A DNA stretch of 64,000 nt from Paenibacillus harenae DSM 16969. Its GTDB lineage: Bacteria; Bacillota; Bacilli; Paenibacillales; Paenibacillaceae. The notes under the pieces were generated by a model, which saw only the letters and a program-made list of their open reading frames with translations, did no database searches and was not told the origin of the DNA. Shown piece by piece: positions 10,767-19,277 of the stretch (its first letter is position 1; the number at the start of each line of letters is the position of its first letter). The stretch spans positions 484,271 to 548,270 of the forward strand of contig NZ_KE383843.1 of assembly GCF_000422465.1 (NCBI RefSeq), in the 5' to 3' direction. The position numbers and the translations under genes were made by a program.

Positions 10767-12320
10767 CTACAAGGTTTGCTTATTCGCCGTCCGGTAATCC
10801 ACAATTGCGCGCAGCAGGCCGTCGAGCGTGGAATCCTCAGCTTCTACCGTTGGTTTTAGACCGGCAGCCATTATCGTTTTCGACGTGACAGGTCCGATGC
10901 TCGCAATTGGAATTTCGGACAGCAGCCGGGCCGGATTCTCAATCCCGCTGCGTTTCAACACCTCGAGCAGATTGGTTACCGTGGATGAGCTTGTAAAGGT
11001 AATCATGTGAATGTCCTTCTCGCGCAGCCATTCCAGCGCCAGCTCGTCATGCTCCTCCGCAATCACCGTTTCGTATACGTCAATTTCGGTCGGGACGAGT
11101 CCCAGCGCCTTCAGCTCGCGCGGCAGCACCTCCCGGGCCAAGTCGCCGCGCGGCAGCAGAACGCGTTCGCCCGGCTGCAGCCTGGAAGCAAGCTGCTCCA
11201 GCAAGCCTTCCGCATGAAACAGAACCGGCAGCTCCTCGGCAATAAGTCCGCGCTGCGCGAGCGCTTCAGCGGTTTTCGGACCGACGGCAGCCACTTTGGC
11301 CCCGTGAAATCTTCTTGCATCGATCCGGAACTTACGCAGCCAATGAAAGAAATAGTCAACCCCGTTGACGCTCGTGAACATCAGCCACTCATATTGCTCG
11401 GCCCTTTCAAGCGCAGCTTGAAGCGCTTCAAGGTCAGCCGGCTCCGAAGGTTCTCTCGTCTCAATAACGGGAAATTCGCAAGGCTCTCCGCCAAGCGCCT
11501 CAATCCGGTCAGCCAGCTCGCTCGCCTGCGCTCGGGCACGGGTAACGAGCACGCGCGTGCCGAACAACGGCTTCTTCTCGTACCATTGCAGTTTCTCGCG
11601 CTGCAGCACAACCTCGCCGACGATAATAACGGCAGGCGGCTTGAAATCCGCTTCCTTCACAACCGCTTCAATGGTCTCAAGCGTCCCGACTACCGTGCGC
11701 TGCTCTACCCTCGTTCCCCAACGGACAAGCGCTACAGGCGTTTGCGGCGGTTTGCCGTGCTTCATCAGCTGCTCGGCGATATACCCGATTTTGGCAACGC
11801 CCATCAGGAATATTAGCGTTCCCGTAGCATTCGTTACCTTATCCCAATGGATGGAACGGTCCAGCTTGTCAGGGCTTTCATGACCGGTGATGATGGATAA
11901 CGAGGAAGCCAGATCCCGGTGCGTCACCGGAATACCCGCGTAAGCGGGGACAGCGATCGCAGACGTTATACCGGGCACGATTTCAAATTCGATGCCATTG
12001 TCAACGAGCAGCTCGGCTTCTTCTCCCACACGGCCAAAAATCGACGGGTCACCGCCCTTTAGGCGGGTAACCGTCTTTCCCTCCAGGGCAAGATCAACGA
12101 GAAGCTGATTGATGTCCTCCTGTTTCATCGTATGGCGGTCCGGCAGCTTTCCAACATAGATTTTCTCCGTACCGGGCTTCAAATAACGAAGCAGTCTGGG
12201 ACTTGCCAAACGATCGTATACCACTACGTCGCATTGCTTTAAGCACTCCAAACCCCGCACCGTAATTAGCTTAGGATCGCCGGGTCCGGCGCCGACCAAA
12301 TAAACTTTCCCCTTATTCAA
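10767..12320 (-). CDS. cobA/hemD: Fused uroporphyrinogen-III C-methyltransferase / uroporphyrinogen-III synthase
   Basis: Two enzymes are joined in one 517-residue chain. Residues 1 to about 250 are a SUMT methyltransferase ([46 protein letters not shown]), which makes precorrin-2. Residues from about 260 to the end are uroporphyrinogen-III synthase ([39 protein letters not shown]). The start is TTG 12320, 4 nt past the hemC stop and behind GGGGGA; the longer frame would overlap hemC by 62 nt. One chain thus makes the branch-point substrate and diverts part of it to siroheme. Confidence 0.93.
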   Translation of the reverse strand: MNKGKVYLVGAGPGDPKLITVRGLECLKQCDVVVYDRLASPRLLRYLKPGTEKIYVGKLPDRHTMKQEDINQLLVDLALEGKTVTRLKGGDPSIFGRVGEEAELLVDNGIEFEIVPGITSAIAVPAYAGIPVTHRDLASSLSIITGHESPDKLDRSIHWDKVTNATGTLIFLMGVAKIGYIAEQLMKHGKPPQTPVALVRWGTRVEQRTVVGTLETIEAVVKEADFKPPAVIIVGEVVLQREKLQWYEKKPLFGTRVLVTRARAQASELADRIEALGGEPCEFPVIETREPSEPADLEALQAALERAEQYEWLMFTSVNGVDYFFHWLRKFRIDARRFHGAKVAAVGPKTAEALAQRGLIAEELPVLFHAEGLLEQLASRLQPGERVLLPRGDLAREVLPRELKALGLVPTEIDVYETVIAEEHDELALEWLREKDIHMITFTSSSTVTNLLEVLKRSGIENPARLLSEIPIASIGPVTSKTIMAAGLKPTVEAEDSTLDGLLRAIVDYRTANKQTL

Positions 12321-12324
12321 TCTA

Positions 12325-13293
12325 TTATCCCCCAATTTCCGCCAAAATCCGGTCCGCGCCGCGTGCGATAAGCGCATCCGCCACATCGCGTCCGAGCTGC
12401 TCGGGATCCGTCCCCCGCTTCATTTCCTTCAGCAGCGTAACCCCGTCCGGCGTGCCGACGATACCGGTCATGACCAGCTCTCTTTCGCCTGCCACTGCTT
12501 CGCCGCCTACCTCGCAATAAGCGCCGATCGGCACCTGGCAGCCTCCATTCAGAGCGCCGAGAAAGCTTCGCTCCGCACGTACCGCAAGCTCTGTCTCGAT
12601 ATCGTTAAATAAACGCAGCAGCTCCCGAAGTTGCAGATCATTCTCACGGCACTCGATACCCAGTGCGCCTTGGCCTACCGCAGGCAAGCATACGTCTACC
12701 GGCACGTTAGCTGATATCCGATCCTCCCAGCCCATACGCGTAAGGCCGGCGGCTGCGAGAACGATCGCATCAAGCCCCTCCGTTTCAAGCTTGCGTATAC
12801 GCGAGTCGATGTTTCCTCGGATCGATTCCAACTGCAGATCCGGCCTTGCATGCTTCAGTTGGCTGGAACGGCGCAGACTGCTCGTTCCGACGCGCGCGCC
12901 CTGCGGCAGATCGGCTAAGCAGCTTCCCTCCCGCATAACGAGGCAATCCCGGGGATCAACCCGCTTAGGCGTAGCTCCGTTCATCAGACCTTCCGGCAGC
13001 TCATACGGCATATCCTTCATGCTGTGCACGGCCAAGTCAATTTCGCCATCCAGCAGCGCTTGCTCGATTTCCTTCACGAACAAGCCTTTACCGCCTACCT
13101 TGGACAAGGTGACATCGAGTATCCGATCCCCTTTCGTCACCATTTTTTTTACCTCGAACGTATAATCAAATCCCTGCTCCCGGCAGATTCTCTTCAGCTC
13201 GTCAATAACCTGACCCGTCTGCGTCAAAGCAAGCGCGCTTTGTCTTGTGCCTATAACGATAACCCGCTTGTCCCGATGATTCGTTCCCATCAT
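12325..13293 (-). CDS. hemC: Porphobilinogen deaminase (hydroxymethylbilane synthase)
   Basis: HemC links four porphobilinogens into hydroxymethylbilane. The 322-residue product has the early IGTRQSALAL motif, KGLFVKEIEQALLDGEID, and the cofactor-binding cysteine in LNGGCQVPIGAYC that carries dipyrromethane. It starts at tandem ATGs behind AGGGGGC and overlaps the end of the upstream sirC-type gene by 4 nt, which suggests translational coupling. Confidence 0.97.
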   Translation of the reverse strand: MMGTNHRDKRVIVIGTRQSALALTQTGQVIDELKRICREQGFDYTFEVKKMVTKGDRILDVTLSKVGGKGLFVKEIEQALLDGEIDLAVHSMKDMPYELPEGLMNGATPKRVDPRDCLVMREGSCLADLPQGARVGTSSLRRSSQLKHARPDLQLESIRGNIDSRIRKLETEGLDAIVLAAAGLTRMGWEDRISANVPVDVCLPAVGQGALGIECRENDLQLRELLRLFNDIETELAVRAERSFLGALNGGCQVPIGAYCEVGGEAVAGERELVMTGIVGTPDGVTLLKEMKRGTDPEQLGRDVADALIARGADRILAEIGG

Positions 13294-13934
13294 AGTTGCC
13301 CCCTGTCAATGCGATGATGCAGACTTTGCAGCCACTCATCTATATCGAAATGTTTTCGATTCAGCTCCGGCGCTTCTTCCGCCGCAAGCTTCAGGACCTT
13401 CTGTCTGTCCTGCTCATCAAGCAGCATTTGCTGCGCTCGTTCACGCAAGTCGCGCAAGCGCGACGTTATTTCCTCATACTGCGGCCCGTACCGCTCCGCA
13501 AGCTCTGTCTTAATCCGCTGCGATAAGGCGGGGCTTGCTCCCGAAGCGGTAACGGCAAGCAGCAAATCTCCCCTTCGCACTACCGACGGGGAAATAAACG
13601 AGCTTCGGCTGAATTCGTCGGCCGCATTGAACAAGACGCCATACCGCATGCAATCCGCCGCCGCAGCCTCATTCACCTGTCCATCATTCGTCGCCGCGAA
13701 CAGCAGCCACGCCTCGCGCGCATCCTTTTCGGTATACTCGCGCAGCTCCACTCGAATGGAACCTTCCTTTGCGATCTCTGCGATTCTCGGCGTAACGGCC
13801 GGGCTAATGACGATAACCTGATCGGCCCCTGCCTCCAGCAGCCCAAGCAGCTTGCGCTGCGCGACGGCCCCTCCGCCAACAATGACGCAGCGTTTCCCCC
13901 GCAGCTGCAGTACGACCGGGTAATATCCATTCAT
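13290..13934 (-). CDS. sirC: Precorrin-2 dehydrogenase / sirohydrochlorin ferrochelatase-type protein
   Basis: This NAD-dependent enzyme oxidises precorrin-2 to sirohydrochlorin on the way to siroheme. The true start is ATG 13934 (MNGYYPVVLQLRGK) behind GCGGGGGAC, giving 214 residues; the longer open frame runs into hemX. The Rossmann motif VIVGGGAVAQRK follows at residues ~15-26. Then come the NDGQVNEAAAADC and FISPSVVRRGDLLLAVTASG segments of the CysG N-terminal half. With the adjacent SUMT domain it completes a siroheme branch inside the heme operon. Whether it also chelates iron is unknown. Confidence 0.88.
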   Translation of the reverse strand: MNGYYPVVLQLRGKRCVIVGGGAVAQRKLLGLLEAGADQVIVISPAVTPRIAEIAKEGSIRVELREYTEKDAREAWLLFAATNDGQVNEAAAADCMRYGVLFNAADEFSRSSFISPSVVRRGDLLLAVTASGASPALSQRIKTELAERYGPQYEEITSRLRDLRERAQQMLLDEQDRQKVLKLAAEEAPELNRKHFDIDEWLQSLHHRIDRGQL

Positions 13935-13954
13935 TTGCTGTCCCCCGCTTCCGG

Positions 13955-14767
13955 CTAGTGAAATGACGAAAAGTAATTTGTCAATATATTCAAGAGCAGC
14001 ATACCGAATGAAAACATATAAAGCCTGGCAAGCTGCTGCCCGGGCCTCTTCAGCATCGCCCGCTGGTAGACATAAATAATATACATGATTAAAGTGGCGA
14101 ATGAGGAGAGTACTTTCCAATCGAAGAGCAGCGCAAGCCTCTCCTCCACGAGCAAGGAAGTGACGGCTATCGCAAGCGACATGGCCAGCATCGGCACGCC
14201 GATGATCACCGCACGGTCCCCATAGCGCTCAATGGTATCCAGACTGGGCAATCTCCGGACAAAATGAGTCCACCGCTTCCGTTTCAATTGATTGTGCAAA
14301 AACAAATACATGCCGGCGAATAAAGCCCCGATCGTCAGCGCCGCATAGGCGCAAAGCACAAGGCTGATATGTATGTACAGCAGCTCCCGCGTCGCTCTCC
14401 AAACGGCAAGCGACTGCCCGTCTCCATGATTGCTGTATAGATTTAACGCGAGTACGGCGAATCCGATCACGTTGACAAAAAAAACGATAAAATCAATTTT
14501 TATAAACCGGCTGATCATGAGCGAGATTGTAATCAGCAGCCAAGAGAAGCCTAACCAATATTCAAAAGGCGTTACCGCCGCCGATTGCAGGTGAGTTACC
14601 CCCCGGTACATGAGGTAGCCGGTTTGTAATACCCATACAAAAATAAGCAGCCCTGTTCCCATCCGTTTCGCTCTCCGACTCGCATTCATGAAGTCGGAGA
14701 AATAAAACAGAAGGCTCAGGGCGTAAATGTAAAGTATCGCATCATATAACCAGGTTTGCGTCTCCAT
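13955..14767 (-). CDS. hemX: HemX-type cytochrome c assembly membrane protein
   Basis: HemX is a multi-spanning inner membrane protein encoded next to hemA in Bacillales. It is known to lower HemA levels in B. subtilis and is related to CcsA-type heme handling proteins. The 270-residue product has about eight hydrophobic segments, starting with AILYIYALSLLFYFSDF and ending with the MLLLNILTNYF segment. The ATG has GGAGGAAC 2-8 nt upstream. It lies 22 nt after hemA on the same strand. Confidence 0.88.
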   Translation of the reverse strand: METQTWLYDAILYIYALSLLFYFSDFMNASRRAKRMGTGLLIFVWVLQTGYLMYRGVTHLQSAAVTPFEYWLGFSWLLITISLMISRFIKIDFIVFFVNVIGFAVLALNLYSNHGDGQSLAVWRATRELLYIHISLVLCAYAALTIGALFAGMYLFLHNQLKRKRWTHFVRRLPSLDTIERYGDRAVIIGVPMLAMSLAIAVTSLLVEERLALLFDWKVLSSFATLIMYIIYVYQRAMLKRPGQQLARLYMFSFGMLLLNILTNYFSSFH

Positions 14768-14789
14768 AGTTCCTCCACATTGCGGCCCT

Positions 14790-16172
14790 CTATCTTGTAA
14801 TAGGTGCTAATACCACCGAAGCTGCATGGGTTTGAACGTTTATCTTTTGGGCTGCAACGACAGTTTCTTCTGCCGCGTCAAGCTCGGCTTGGCGCGTCTT
14901 AGCGAGCTCATCCTCCAGCGCGAACAGCTTAACGAACATGTCCATTGCCTCGTCAGCCCGTTTCTCGCCGGCCATTTCTTTTATGCGCAAAATCGGATCC
15001 TGCATCATTTGGTTTACTATGCTTTTCGTTAACTTGCGAATGACCTTCAGCTCATGTTCTTCCAGGTCCGGCAACTTGTTCATCAGGCTGTTCATCGTTC
15101 CCTCATGAATATCGGCCGCTTTGGTCTGAAGCGCACGTATCAGAGGAACGACGCCTAACGTTTTGTACCATTGCTCGAACAGCTCGATCTCCTCACTGAT
15201 CATGGCTTCGATCTTAGCGGCTTCCTGACGGCGATGCTCCAGATTAGTCTCCACGATACCCTCCAGATCATCAATATCGTACAAGAACACGTTCTCTACC
15301 GCAGCGATGGACGGATCCAAATCGCGGGGCACTGCAATATCGATCATGAACAGCGGCTTAGCCTTCCGGCGCTGCATCGCTTGCGCAACCTGCCGGCGCG
15401 TCATCACGTAGCCGTCCGAGCCGGTTGAACTGATAATAATATCGGCTTCATGCAGCTTCTCGGCCGCTTCCTCCATCGACCATGCGATTCCATTGAACTT
15501 ATCGGCCAGATTCGCGGCCCGCTCGAAGGTCCGGTTCACGACGATTACCCGCTCCGCGCCGTTCGCGTACAGATGCTTCGCCGTCAGCTCGCCGGTCTCT
15601 CCCGCGCCGATAACCATAACCGTCTTTTTGTGAAACTGCCCGAAAATCCGTTTCCCCAGCTCTACTGCCGCATAGCTGACGGAAACCGCGGATTCGCCGA
15701 TCGACGTTTCGGTATGCGCGCGTTTCGCCATCGTCAAAGCCTGCTTAAACAGCATGTTAAACAACGTACCGGTCGTCTTCTGCTGCTGGGCTAACAGAAA
15801 GGCGCTCTTCACTTGGCCGAGGATTTGCGTTTCGCCGATCACCATGGAATCCAGCCCGCTTGTTACGCGGAACAAATGGTCGATCGCCTCGCCGTCCTCA
15901 TACATATATAAATGGTTCGTGAACTGCACTCTCGGCAGCTTGAACCACTTCTCCATAAAGCTTCGAATATAATGTCCGCACAGATGGTGCCTGTCAACAA
16001 CTGCATAAATCTCCGTACGATTGCAGGTCGCTACGATGACACATTCCATGATGCTTTGTGTTTGTACGAGCTGTTTCAGCGCTTCCGGCAAATCCCGTTC
16101 CGCGAATGCAAATTGTTCTCTTACTTCTACGGGAGCCGTCCGATAATTCAGTCCTACTGCGATAATGTGCAT
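14790..16172 (-). CDS. hemA: Glutamyl-tRNA reductase
   Basis: HemA reduces glutamyl-tRNA-Glu to glutamate-1-semialdehyde with NADPH, the committed step of the C5 heme pathway. The catalytic cysteine falls at Cys50 in VATCNRTEIYAV when translation starts at ATG 16172 (MHIIAVGLNYRTAPVEVRE). The NADPH fold VMVIGAGETGELTAKHL and a C-terminal dimerisation helix are present. A GTG at 16181 is also in frame but sits only 3 nt from the GGAGG; the ATG lies 12 nt away. It is the first gene of the operon. Confidence 0.96.
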   Translation of the reverse strand: MHIIAVGLNYRTAPVEVREQFAFAERDLPEALKQLVQTQSIMECVIVATCNRTEIYAVVDRHHLCGHYIRSFMEKWFKLPRVQFTNHLYMYEDGEAIDHLFRVTSGLDSMVIGETQILGQVKSAFLLAQQQKTTGTLFNMLFKQALTMAKRAHTETSIGESAVSVSYAAVELGKRIFGQFHKKTVMVIGAGETGELTAKHLYANGAERVIVVNRTFERAANLADKFNGIAWSMEEAAEKLHEADIIISSTGSDGYVMTRRQVAQAMQRRKAKPLFMIDIAVPRDLDPSIAAVENVFLYDIDDLEGIVETNLEHRRQEAAKIEAMISEEIELFEQWYKTLGVVPLIRALQTKAADIHEGTMNSLMNKLPDLEEHELKVIRKLTKSIVNQMMQDPILRIKEMAGEKRADEAMDMFVKLFALEDELAKTRQAELDAAEETVVAAQKINVQTHAASVVLAPITR

Positions 16173-16225
16173 GCGCGTCACCTGCCTCCTTCTATACTGT
16201 GTACAAACCGTCGATGTTATCGTTT

Positions 16226-16271
16226 AGTATATCACAGTTCGTCATTCAGATATTATTCATTTATGAATAAT
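16226..16271 (-). promoter_or_regulatory. hemA promoter region with a perfect 9-2-9 palindrome
   Basis: A -10 hexamer TATACT is at 16231-16226 on the minus strand. Where the -35 should be there is no consensus; instead the palindrome ATTATTCAT-TT-ATGAATAAT covers 16252-16271. This is an operator candidate overlapping the RNA polymerase site. In B. subtilis hemA is controlled by PerR, but this repeat lacks the 7-1-7 spacing of a PerR box, so the regulator is unknown. Confidence 0.55.
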
Positions 16272-16308
16272 GTTTGAAAAATACAAACTCATTATTCCCT
16301 ATTCTTAC

Positions 16309-16347
16309 AAAGAAATAACCATGGATATGCTCCATGGTTATTTCTTA
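16309..16347 (-). terminator. speD terminator
   Basis: The arms AAGAAATAACCATGGA and TCCATGGTTATTTCTT surround a 5-nt loop, an almost perfect 16-bp stem with T-rich sequence on the 3' side. It lies just after the speD stop and before the hemA promoter. Confidence 0.8.
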
Positions 16348-16369
16348 TCCGTTCATTAATTTAACGCTC

Positions 16370-16768
16370 TTAGACGAGCTCGGTTTGTTTCACTTTTGGT
16401 TCTTCCACTTGCAATTCGCCCATACCGCGAACGAGCTTCTTCGCGTATGCTTGCTTCGGCTTTAATACAGCGAGCATGTAGTCAATCGCAAGCTGAGGAT
16501 CAACAGTTTCACCGCAGGTATAACAGTCCAGCGCGGCAAAGCCTCTCTCAGGATACGTATGAATCGAGAGATGACTCTCCGACAGCAACACGAGCACGGT
16601 TGCTCCTTGAGGTTCGAATTGTTTCGCTTGAACTGACAATACAGTAGCACCACAAGCTTCAGCAGCTTCCACCATGTGTGATTGCAAAAATTCAGCGCTG
16701 TTCAGTAGATCGAAGTCTACACCCCAAGTATCAACAGCAACGTGTCTTCCGAAAGTTGAGTATTCCAT
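16370..16768 (-). CDS. speD: S-adenosylmethionine decarboxylase proenzyme
   Basis: SpeD makes decarboxylated AdoMet, the aminopropyl donor for spermidine. It is translated as a proenzyme that cleaves itself, turning a serine into the pyruvoyl cofactor. Here the cleavage pair is Glu64-Ser65 in LLSESHLSIHTYPERG. The conserved His70 and Cys85 (ALDCYTCGE) are also present, and the length of 132 residues fits the short prokaryotic class 1B form. The ATG has the site AAGGGGG upstream. The gene is single, with its own promoter, long structured leader and terminator; AdoMet or polyamine feedback through the leader is possible but inferred. Confidence 0.96.
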   Translation of the reverse strand: MEYSTFGRHVAVDTWGVDFDLLNSAEFLQSHMVEAAEACGATVLSVQAKQFEPQGATVLVLLSESHLSIHTYPERGFAALDCYTCGETVDPQLAIDYMLAVLKPKQAYAKKLVRGMGELQVEEPKVKQTELV

Positions 16769-16777
16769 CTTTCGGTT

Positions 16778-16886
16778 CCCCCTTCCTAGGAATAAAATGT
16801 TTGAAAAATTTCATCCGCTAGGACCTACGTCATTCACTTCTCGAGGGATTAATCTCTCGCAACATAACTATGTCCTGAGTGAATCC
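16778..16886 (-). promoter_or_regulatory. Structured speD 5' leader, candidate H-type pseudoknot switch
   Basis: On the transcript the order is ATTCACT (16884-16878), AGGAC (16876-16872), a CGAG/CTCG hairpin (16859-16842), AGTGAAT (16838-16832), GTCCT (16824-16820). The first and fourth blocks pair over 7 bp and the second and last over 5 bp, so the two stems interlock as a pseudoknot. TCCTAG (16823-16818) can instead pair with CTAGGA (16789-16784), next to the ribosome binding site AAGGGGG (16784-16778). This is an ON/OFF layout typical of translational riboswitches. I do not recognise a known class. Confidence 0.55.
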
Positions 16887-16892
16887 TGGTTC

Positions 16893-16920
16893 CTATTATC
16901 GTGTACAACAATGTTTTCAA
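16893..16920 (-). promoter_or_regulatory. Predicted speD promoter
   Basis: On the minus strand TTGAAA (16920-16915) and TAATAG (16898-16893) are 16 nt apart. The expected transcript start near 16886 falls within 2 nt of the first pseudoknot arm. Confidence 0.55.
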
Positions 16921-16973
16921 CGAGAATAAAAATAACATCTATCCGCAATAATTGCAACCCTTTTTTTTCATAA

Positions 16974-17008
16974 GACCGATTTGGCATCCCCTTGCCGAGG
17001 TCCGTTTT
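16974..17008. terminator. Weak hairpin between the YjgB-like gene and speD
   Basis: GACC/GGTC and GGCA/TGCC arms form an imperfect stem followed on the plus strand by CGTTTTT. On the minus strand, the direction of the neighbouring genes, there is no T-tract, so its role is uncertain. Confidence 0.3.
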
Positions 17009-17049
17009 TAATGTATGTCAGCAAATCGTTATCTGCGACGGTAATGGGG

Positions 17050-17724
17050 TTATCCCGCCATATTATTTTTTGTGTCCTCCGGGCTGTATACGGAGATATG
17101 GTTTACCTTGCCGGTCGACTCCGGAATGATGAATTTCAGCTGATACCGCTTGTTAACCTCATAGGTATAAATATCATCGGAACCGTTTGCCGTCTTCTCA
17201 TCGGCTTGGCCGAGCGCCGCTTCAATATCCTTCAAGGCAAGGCTCTGCAGCTCGCTAGCGTAAGATCTTACGTCAAAGACAATCATTCCTTTGTTGTATC
17301 CGAACGTGATCCCCTTCTTCTTATAGGCCGCATATAGGCCTTTACCCGCTGACTCATTGCTGTCCGGCTTGCCCCAATCCTGCTCGATTTCATCAAATAA
17401 AGCCGTATGGGCGGCATAATCGCTGCCCGGCACCTTGCCGCTCTTAGCCAGGCTCTCGATCGATCCGATCAGCTTGGCCGCCTCGGACATGCCGTTCGCA
17501 TTCTCATCGCCGCTTGGCGTTGCGCTTGGTTCGTCCGTCGGTTGTTCCTTGGGTTGTTCGCCGGTATTATCGGTCTCCGTGCCGGGCAGTTCGCTTGGCG
17601 CCTCCGATACGGGAGGGGCTGCCTGTTCCAAATTCGCGTCTTCTCCGCTGCACGCGCTTAAAGATATGGCAAGCGCAAAGGTGATGCCGATTGCAAATGG
17701 TTTAAACTTTTTTGTCGGATTCAT
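17050..17724 (-). CDS. YjgB-like (DUF4309-type) lipoprotein
   Basis: The 224-residue product has a Lys-rich N-terminus, a hydrophobic stretch and the lipobox LSACSG, so it is predicted to be a lipoprotein on the outer face of the membrane. A Pro/Glu/Thr-rich linker of about 50 residues follows. The C-terminal domain (GKVPGSDYAAHTALFDEIEQ, then WGKPD and GKGLYAAYKKKGITFGYNKG) resembles the YjgB family, whose function is not known. ATG 17724 is 8 nt after AAGGAG; the GTG three codons upstream is too close to it. It appears monocistronic. Confidence 0.72.
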   Translation of the reverse strand: MNPTKKFKPFAIGITFALAISLSACSGEDANLEQAAPPVSEAPSELPGTETDNTGEQPKEQPTDEPSATPSGDENANGMSEAAKLIGSIESLAKSGKVPGSDYAAHTALFDEIEQDWGKPDSNESAGKGLYAAYKKKGITFGYNKGMIVFDVRSYASELQSLALKDIEAALGQADEKTANGSDDIYTYEVNKRYQLKFIIPESTGKVNHISVYSPEDTKNNMAG

Positions 17725-17855
17725 CCCGTTCACTCCTTACTGATGCTGTATGTCTTAGCAGGCTATATTAACCGCTCCATATTACAAACAGCCAGAAACA
17801 GCAATATGTTGCAGTATTCTCTTATGAAAAATATGAGAATGTACCTGTTACCATA

Positions 17856-17886
17856 TAAAAAAAGGAAGCTGCGGCTGCAGCTTCCC
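17856..17886 (-). terminator. Terminator after the 196-residue orphan gene
   Basis: The arms GGAAGCTGC and GCAGCTTCC form a perfect 9-bp stem around a 4-nt loop, followed on the minus strand by eight T. Confidence 0.9.
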
Positions 17887-17906
17887 TATTCATGAATCTC
17901 GATATT

Positions 17907-18497
17907 TTAAGCCTCCAGAATAAATAGCTTACGGGTTAATTGGGCTAAACGCTCATCAATTCTGCCGATTTCTTCGGCAACCCCGGTCTGGTTTCGGAGA
18001 TCCAACAGCTCATTCACAGCGCTGTGGATCAAGTCGATCTCGCGTTCAATCAGTCTGCTGCGGAAAACTCTCTCCAACTGGGTACGCGTATCCTTGAACT
18101 CGAACACGACGCGGTCGCCCGATTTAGAGCTTTCGACGATTTTTTGGACAGAGCCGTTCTTATAATGATAGATCATCGTATAATGACTGTAAATTCGGTT
18201 GACGATCGCGCTTCCGCGGAAAGCAGATACCGCTTTGCGCATAGCATTGGTCAGCCTTGGTCCAACAAGACGGCAAGAAAGTACGCACACATAATAGTCT
18301 TTTTGACGTTCAAAGGTCAGTCGGACTTCTTCCCTCCCTGCCACGTCTTCGAGAACGAGCTCCTGATTTCCATTATCGAGCACCAGCACCTCAAGGCGCA
18401 GTTGCTGCTCTTCAAACAATCGGATAAACTCAGCCATCTCTTCATTCGTCAATTGCAGTTTGGCATTTACATACTCTGTGGCTAGCCGCTTAGCCAT
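17907..18497 (-). CDS. Conserved-looking protein of unknown function
   Basis: I do not recognise this 196-residue protein. It has no signal peptide or membrane segment. The C-terminal ~60 residues (TRTQLERVFRSRLIEREID to LARLTRKLFILEA-like end) are strongly helical and may form a coiled coil; the middle looks like alternating beta strands. The ATG stands 6 nt after GAGGAG. It has its own perfect terminator, and a palindromic AAGTATAATATACTT overlaps the likely -10 region upstream. It lies between ysxC and the YjgB-like lipoprotein, away from any operon that would suggest a role. Confidence 0.7.
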   Translation of the reverse strand: MAKRLATEYVNAKLQLTNEEMAEFIRLFEEQQLRLEVLVLDNGNQELVLEDVAGREEVRLTFERQKDYYVCVLSCRLVGPRLTNAMRKAVSAFRGSAIVNRIYSHYTMIYHYKNGSVQKIVESSKSGDRVVFEFKDTRTQLERVFRSRLIEREIDLIHSAVNELLDLRNQTGVAEEIGRIDERLAQLTRKLFILEA

Positions 18498-18606
18498 AAA
18501 AATCTCCTCAATTCTTTAAACTTGCATGCTATGGTCTTAAGTATATTATACTTGATCAGAGCATTTTATTCCTGCCTGCCAGCCCCGATATTTTCGCATA
18601 TTCCAC

Positions 18607-18657
18607 AAAAAAACGGAGGATTTCACGAGGAAGAGCGACTTTTACGCTGTATCCTCT
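18607..18657 (-). terminator. Terminator of the lon-ysxC unit
   Basis: On the minus strand AGAGGAT pairs with ATCCTCC around a branch with an inner AGCG/CGCT stem, followed by seven T. It lies 33 nt after the ysxC stop. Confidence 0.75.
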
Positions 18658-18689
18658 GCTTTAGATAAGAACATGCTGCACATGCTCCC

Positions 18690-19277
18690 TCATGTAGTAA
18701 TCGCTTCCGAAATAACATCCCAAAGCTGCTCTCGTCCCAAACCGGTTTCCGACGAAAATAATACGACAGAATCGCGAGGATCGGCTTCAAGCGTCGTTTT
18801 AATCATTTTGATATGCTTGTCCCATTTCGATCGCGGTATTTTATCCGCCTTCGTCGCCACGATGCAGGTCGGGATTTCATAATGCTTCAGCCATTGATAC
18901 ATTTGCTGGTCCAACTTCGACGGCTCATGCCGTATATCAATGACAAGAAGCTGAAGCTTAAGCGGCTCCCGATCGCGGATATATCGCTCAATCATTTCGC
19001 CGAATTGCTCCCTCTGCGTCTTCGACACTTTCGCATATCCGTATCCCGGAAAATCGACAAGATAAATGAGATCATTAACCCTGTAATAATTCAGCTGCTG
19101 GGTTTTGCCCGGCTGAGAGCTGGTTCTGGCTAAGTTTTTGCGTAAAATCAATTTATTGATCAATGATGATTTTCCGACATTCGAACGCCCTGCCAGAGCA
19201 ATCTCTGGCAAGGCGTCGACAGGGTATTGATGGGGTTGAACTGCACTGATAACAAACTCTGCTTGAGTAATTTTCAT
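18690..19277 (-). CDS. ysxC: Ribosome biogenesis GTPase YsxC/EngB
   Basis: This essential small GTPase helps assemble the 50S ribosomal subunit. The G motifs are clear: G1 [13 protein letters not shown]3 [11 protein letters not shown]4 [12 protein letters not shown]. The 195-residue length is typical. Its ATG overlaps the lon stop codon by 4 nt (ATGA), so translation is coupled. The lon-ysxC order is the one found in B. subtilis. Confidence 0.97.
   Translation of the reverse strand: MKITQAEFVISAVQPHQYPVDALPEIALAGRSNVGKSSLINKLILRKNLARTSSQPGKTQQLNYYRVNDLIYLVDFPGYGYAKVSKTQREQFGEMIERYIRDREPLKLQLLVIDIRHEPSKLDQQMYQWLKHYEIPTCIVATKADKIPRSKWDKHIKMIKTTLEADPRDSVVLFSSETGLGREQLWDVISEAITT

Noticed and set aside
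13935-14120. N-terminal extension of the sirC-type gene
   Set aside because: It overlaps the hemX end, has no family similarity, and a strong ribosome site stands before ATG 13934.
16974-17008. A plus-strand terminator implying antisense RNA to speD
   Set aside because: The stem is imperfect and no plus-strand promoter or gene was seen before it.
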